64,000 nucleotides of DNA, taken from assembly GCF_025566965.1 (NCBI RefSeq), contig NZ_JAOQJL010000020.1, positions 1-64,000 on the forward strand, written 5' to 3'. The translations under genes and the position numbers were made by a program. The notes under the pieces were generated by a model. That model was not told the origin of the DNA. It saw only the letters and a program-made list of their open reading frames with translations, and did no database searches. Positions 61,093 to 64,000 of this stretch are shown in pieces. Source of the DNA: Blautia_A ammoniilytica. Lineage in GTDB: Bacteria > Bacillota > Clostridia > Lachnospirales > Lachnospiraceae. Position 1 is the first letter of the stretch. Each line of letters begins with the position of its first letter.

Positions 61093-62160
61093 ATGAAAAG
61101 AAAATTATTTGCTGCAACTCTTTGTGCATCAATGGTAGCTGGTCTGGTAGTAGTTCCTACAGTTGCACACGCTGATGAAAGCAAGGGACTGATCGGTGTT
61201 GCAATGCCTACCCAGGATCTTCAGAGATGGAACCAGGACGGCGAGAACATGAAGAAAGAGTTGGAAGCAAAAGGCTATGAGGTAGATCTGCAGTATGCAG
61301 GAAATGAAGTTAGCACACAGGTTTCCCAGGTTGAGAATATGATCGCTAACGGAGATGAGCTCCTTGTGGTTGCTTCCATCGAAGGTGATTCTCTTGGAAC
61401 CGTTCTTGCTCAGGCAAAAGAAAATAATATCCCGGTTATCTCCTATGACCGTCTGATCATGAACACAGATGCGATTTCCTACTATGCAACATTTGATAAC
61501 TATCTTGTTGGTAAGACACAGGGCCAGTTCCTGGTAGATGCTCTGGATCTGGACAATACAGATGGACCTTACAACATTGAGTTCGTTACAGGTGATCCTG
61601 GTGACAACAATGTAAACTTCTTCTTCGGCGGTGCTATGGATGTTCTTCAGCCATACATTGATGAAGGAAAACTGGTTGTTCCGTCCGGACAGATGACAAA
61701 GGATGAGGTTGCTACAGCAAACTGGTCAACAGAAACTGCACAGTCCAGATTTGAGAATATCCTTTCTTCCTACTATGCAGATGGCACAAATCTTGACGCT
61801 GTTCTTGCATCCAATGACTCCACAGCACTTGGTGTAGAGAATGCTCTTGCAGCAAACTACACAGGCGAATATCCGATCATCACAGGTCAGGACTGTGACA
61901 TTGCAAACATGCCGAATATCATTGATGGAAAACAGGCTATGTCCGTATTCAAAGATACACGTACACTGGCTTCCAAGGTTGTTGAAATGGTTGATGCTAT
62001 CATGCAGGGTGGCGAGGCTCCTGTAAACGATACAGAGACATATGACAACGGCACAGGCGTTATTCCTTCATTCCTTTGCGAGCCTGTAGTATGCACAGCT
62101 GACAACTACAAAGAACTTCTTGTTGATTCCGGATATTACACAGAGGATCAGTTGAAATAA
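61093..62160 (+). CDS. chvE: Monosaccharide ABC transporter binding protein (ChvE type)
   Basis: A 355-residue sugar-binding protein of the ChvE family (multiple monosaccharides such as glucose, galactose, arabinose or xylose). A signal peptide ends at AHA-DES, an AXA site with no lipobox. IGVAMPTQDLQRWNQDGENM, PVISYDRLIMN, FVTGDPGDNN, SNDSTALGVENAL and TGQDCDIAN are family motifs. ATG 61093 follows GGGAGG; the region before it has TTGACA at 61000-61005 but no clear -10 at 17 bp. Confidence 0.92.
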   Translation: MKRKLFAATLCASMVAGLVVVPTVAHADESKGLIGVAMPTQDLQRWNQDGENMKKELEAKGYEVDLQYAGNEVSTQVSQVENMIANGDELLVVASIEGDSLGTVLAQAKENNIPVISYDRLIMNTDAISYYATFDNYLVGKTQGQFLVDALDLDNTDGPYNIEFVTGDPGDNNVNFFFGGAMDVLQPYIDEGKLVVPSGQMTKDEVATANWSTETAQSRFENILSSYYADGTNLDAVLASNDSTALGVENALAANYTGEYPIITGQDCDIANMPNIIDGKQAMSVFKDTRTLASKVVEMVDAIMQGGEAPVNDTETYDNGTGVIPSFLCEPVVCTADNYKELLVDSGYYTEDQLK

Positions 62161-62200
62161 TCAGTTTCATATGAACTGACATAATAAGTAATAATTTTGA

Positions 62201-62242
62201 GGCTGCCGCATAAAAGGTCTTCTGGCTGTTTGTGCGACAGCC
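62201..62242 (+). promoter_or_regulatory. Hairpin between chvE and gguA
   Basis: GGCTGCCGCA (62201-62210) and TGCGACAGCC (62233-62242) pair over 10 bp with one G-U. The tail CCAGTTTT is only weakly U-rich. It may lower read-through so that binding protein is in excess over the membrane complex, or protect the chvE mRNA. Confidence 0.6.
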
Positions 62243-62299
62243 CCAGTTTTAAAAATATTGGTTTCTGGATTAAATTGGGAAAGTCTGGAGGGAAAAATT

Positions 62300-63838
62300 T
62301 TGGCAAAGATACTGTTGGAAATGAAGAATATCACCAAAACATTCCCCGGTGTGAAAGCGCTAGATAACGTAAATCTACAGGTAGAGCAGGGCGAGATCCA
62401 TGCGCTGGTAGGAGAAAACGGTGCCGGGAAATCGACTTTGATGAATGTTCTTTCGGGAATTTATCCTCATGGTTCTTATGAAGGCGATATCATTTATGAC
62501 GGAGAAATCTGTAATTTCCATGATATTAAAGACAGTGAGGCAAAAGGAATTGTAATTATCCATCAGGAACTGGCTCTGATACCATATATGACCATCGGAG
62601 AAAATATGTTCCTTGGAAATGAGCGTGGAAAAAAAGCTGCCATCAACTGGGATGAGACATATCGGCTGGCAGAGAAATATACAAAACAGGTAGGTCTTAC
62701 AGATTCTGTAAGGACTTATATCAAAGACATTGGAGTAGGCAAGCAGCAGCTGGTAGAGATTGCAAAGGCTCTGGCTAAGAATGCTAAGCTTCTGATTCTG
62801 GATGAGCCTACTTCATCTTTGAACGAGGCGGATTCCCAGGCACTTCTGGATCTGCTTCTTAAATTAAAAAAAGAAGGGCTGACATCCATCATTATTTCAC
62901 ATAAGCTGAATGAGGTTTCCTATGTGGCAGATAAGATCACTGTGATCCGTGACGGCTCTACCATTGAAACACTGACAAAGGGCGTGGATGATTTCTCAGA
63001 GGAGAGGATCATTAAAGGTATGGTAGGCCGTGAGATCGCTGACCGTTTCCCAAAACGGCCAGGGGTAAAGATCGGTGATGTGCGTATGGAAGTTAAGAAC
63101 TGGAATGTGTACCATCCACTGTATAATGAGCGAAAAGTTGTGGACAATGTATCCCTGAATGTGCGTAAAGGTGAGGTTGTAGGTATTTCTGGATTGATGG
63201 GAGCAGGACGAACAGAGCTTGCCATGAGTATTTTCGGAAAAAGTTATGGGACCAATATCAGTGGACAGCTTTTTATTAACGGAAAAGAAGTTCATCTGAA
63301 AAGTGCTAGGGATGCCATCGAGCACAAGCTGGCCTATGTGACAGAGGACAGAAAAGGCGATGGTCTGATCCTCAGTAATTCCATCAAGAATAATACCAGT
63401 CTGGCAAATCTGGCAGGTATCAGTAATCATGGGGTCATTGACCAGGACAAAGAGTATGCTGTAGCAGTGGAATATAAGGATAAGCTGAAAACCAAATGTC
63501 CTACAGTTGAACAAAATGTGGGTAACCTAAGCGGTGGAAACCAGCAGAAGGTGCTTCTTGCAAAATGGATGTTTGCAGATCCGGACATCCTGATCCTGGA
63601 TGAGCCTACCCGAGGGATTGATGTTGGTGCAAAGTATGAGATTTACTGCATCATTAATAGTCTTGTGGCAGAAGGCAAATCTGTGATCATGATTTCCTCT
63701 GAGCTTCCTGAAGTTCTTGGAATGTCAGACAGGATCTATGTAATGAATGAAGGCAGAATTGCAGGAGAATTATCTTCAGAAGAAGCTTCCCAGGAAGTGA
63801 TCATGACCTGCATTATGCAGTCAAGCAAAGGAGAGTAA
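62300..63838 (+). CDS. gguA: Monosaccharide ABC transporter ATPase (GguA/MmsA)
   Basis: A 512-residue ATPase with two fused ABC domains, typical of the sugar CUT2 class. First domain: GENGAGKSTLMN and LVEIAKALAKN..LLILDEPTSSLNE. Second domain: GLMGAGRTELAMSIFG in place of a canonical Walker A and LSGGNQQKVLLAKW with LILDEPTRGID. I set the start at TTG 62300, seven bases after GGAGGG, because the upstream frame (from 62258) adds 14 residues that are not family-like. Confidence 0.93.
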   Translation: MAKILLEMKNITKTFPGVKALDNVNLQVEQGEIHALVGENGAGKSTLMNVLSGIYPHGSYEGDIIYDGEICNFHDIKDSEAKGIVIIHQELALIPYMTIGENMFLGNERGKKAAINWDETYRLAEKYTKQVGLTDSVRTYIKDIGVGKQQLVEIAKALAKNAKLLILDEPTSSLNEADSQALLDLLLKLKKEGLTSIIISHKLNEVSYVADKITVIRDGSTIETLTKGVDDFSEERIIKGMVGREIADRFPKRPGVKIGDVRMEVKNWNVYHPLYNERKVVDNVSLNVRKGEVVGISGLMGAGRTELAMSIFGKSYGTNISGQLFINGKEVHLKSARDAIEHKLAYVTEDRKGDGLILSNSIKNNTSLANLAGISNHGVIDQDKEYAVAVEYKDKLKTKCPTVEQNVGNLSGGNQQKVLLAKWMFADPDILILDEPTRGIDVGAKYEIYCIINSLVAEGKSVIMISSELPEVLGMSDRIYVMNEGRIAGELSSEEASQEVIMTCIMQSSKGE

Positions 63839-63840
63839 AA

Positions 63841-64000
63841 ATGGATAAGACAAAGTTTAAAGAAGGTTTTCAGAAATATACAATGATCATTGTCCTGGTG
63901 CTTGTAACTATATTTTTCGCATGGGGAACACAGGGCAAGATTCTTCTTCCTCAGAATATTAACAATCTGATCTCACAAAATGCATACGTATTTGTACTGG
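63841..64000 (+). CDS. gguB: Monosaccharide ABC transporter permease (GguB/MmsB), partial
   Basis: A frame of 53 codons beginning ATG at 63841, two bases after gguA, runs off the window. The start MDKTKFKEGFQKYTMIIVLVL has a basic N-terminus and a hydrophobic helix, as in CUT2 permeases of the MmsB/GguB family (AWGTQGKILLPQNINNLISQN). It completes the ChvE-GguA-GguB transporter. Only the 5' end is seen. Confidence 0.88.
   Translation, partial: MDKTKFKEGFQKYTMIIVLVLVTIFFAWGTQGKILLPQNINNLISQNAYVFVL

Noticed and set aside
1..64000. CRISPR array, prophage, integrative element or toxin-antitoxin module
   Set aside because: No regularly spaced repeats, integrase, phage structural gene, relaxase or paired small toxin/antitoxin genes are visible in the window.

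Overview
The window looks like a chromosomal segment of a low-to-moderate-GC monoderm Firmicute, most likely a Lachnospiraceae member close to Blautia or Ruminococcus obeum. This is inferred from the protein style and the gene order: argCJBD, priA-def-fmt-rsmB-rlmN-prpC-prkC-rsgA-rpe-thiN, a dcw cluster with mraZ, infC-rpmI-rplT, livJHMGF and YesM/YesN-type signalling. Nearly all of it is housekeeping or central accessory sequence. I see no prophage, integrase, CRISPR array, tRNA or intact insertion sequence.

Layout. 1-363: 3' end of a 23S rRNA gene, a folded spacer and a terminator, with no 5S gene in between. 516-1667: AI-2E family permease. 1793-8832: arginine block (argG divergent from argCJBD, with ArgR-like operators between them, then a convergent carbamate kinase). 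8833-9823: a gene-free stretch rich in hairpins and repeats. 9824-11824: wall-anchored surface protein. 11965-27959: a long co-directional run covering murE, priA, def, fmt, membrane protease, rsmB, rlmN, PP2C phosphatase, PASTA kinase, rsgA, rpe, thiN, ychF and lgt. 28108-41681: dcw division/cell-wall cluster (mraZ, rsmH, ftsL, two class B PBPs, mraY, murD, ftsW, murA, ftsQ/divIB, ftsZ) without murG, murF or ftsA. 41758-43674: DUF1540 protein, TPP riboswitch and thiC. 43694-45112: IF-3/L35/L20 operon with a long leader and an AUU start for infC. 45183-50869: branched-chain amino acid ABC transporter plus a cytidylate-kinase-like gene. 51033-55363: polysaccharide deacetylase, rarA, then a leftward DUF4364/YhcC/YesL group. 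55541-64000: sugar-sensing and uptake locus (membrane-anchored binding protein, YesM-type kinase, YesN-type regulator, lipoprotein binding protein, then a ChvE/GguA/GguB-type monosaccharide ABC transporter cut by the window edge).

How the parts work together. The arginine genes make ornithine and argininosuccinate under probable ArgR control. The central run and the dcw cluster together build and regulate the cell envelope: precursor synthesis (murE, mraY, murD, murA), septal synthesis (two PBPs, FtsW, FtsL, FtsQ, FtsZ), lipoprotein maturation (lgt) and a PASTA kinase/phosphatase pair that can sense wall fragments. The final locus resembles the known XylFII-LytS-YesN three-component sugar sensor next to its transporter.

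The points most worth a second look are a 56-bp palindromic repeat present twice, an 80-bp palindrome upstream of livH, three exact 38-residue repeats at the FtsQ C-terminus with related Asp-Asn-Gly repeats on the first PBP, a KTA in place of KTG in the second PBP, a GHR in place of GGN in the carbamate kinase, a 10-bp-phased MraZ operator, ArgR-like palindromes on the argC promoter, and a possible Spo0E-like gene overprinted on the lgt tail. Functions come from reading motifs and family resemblance; no database search was run.
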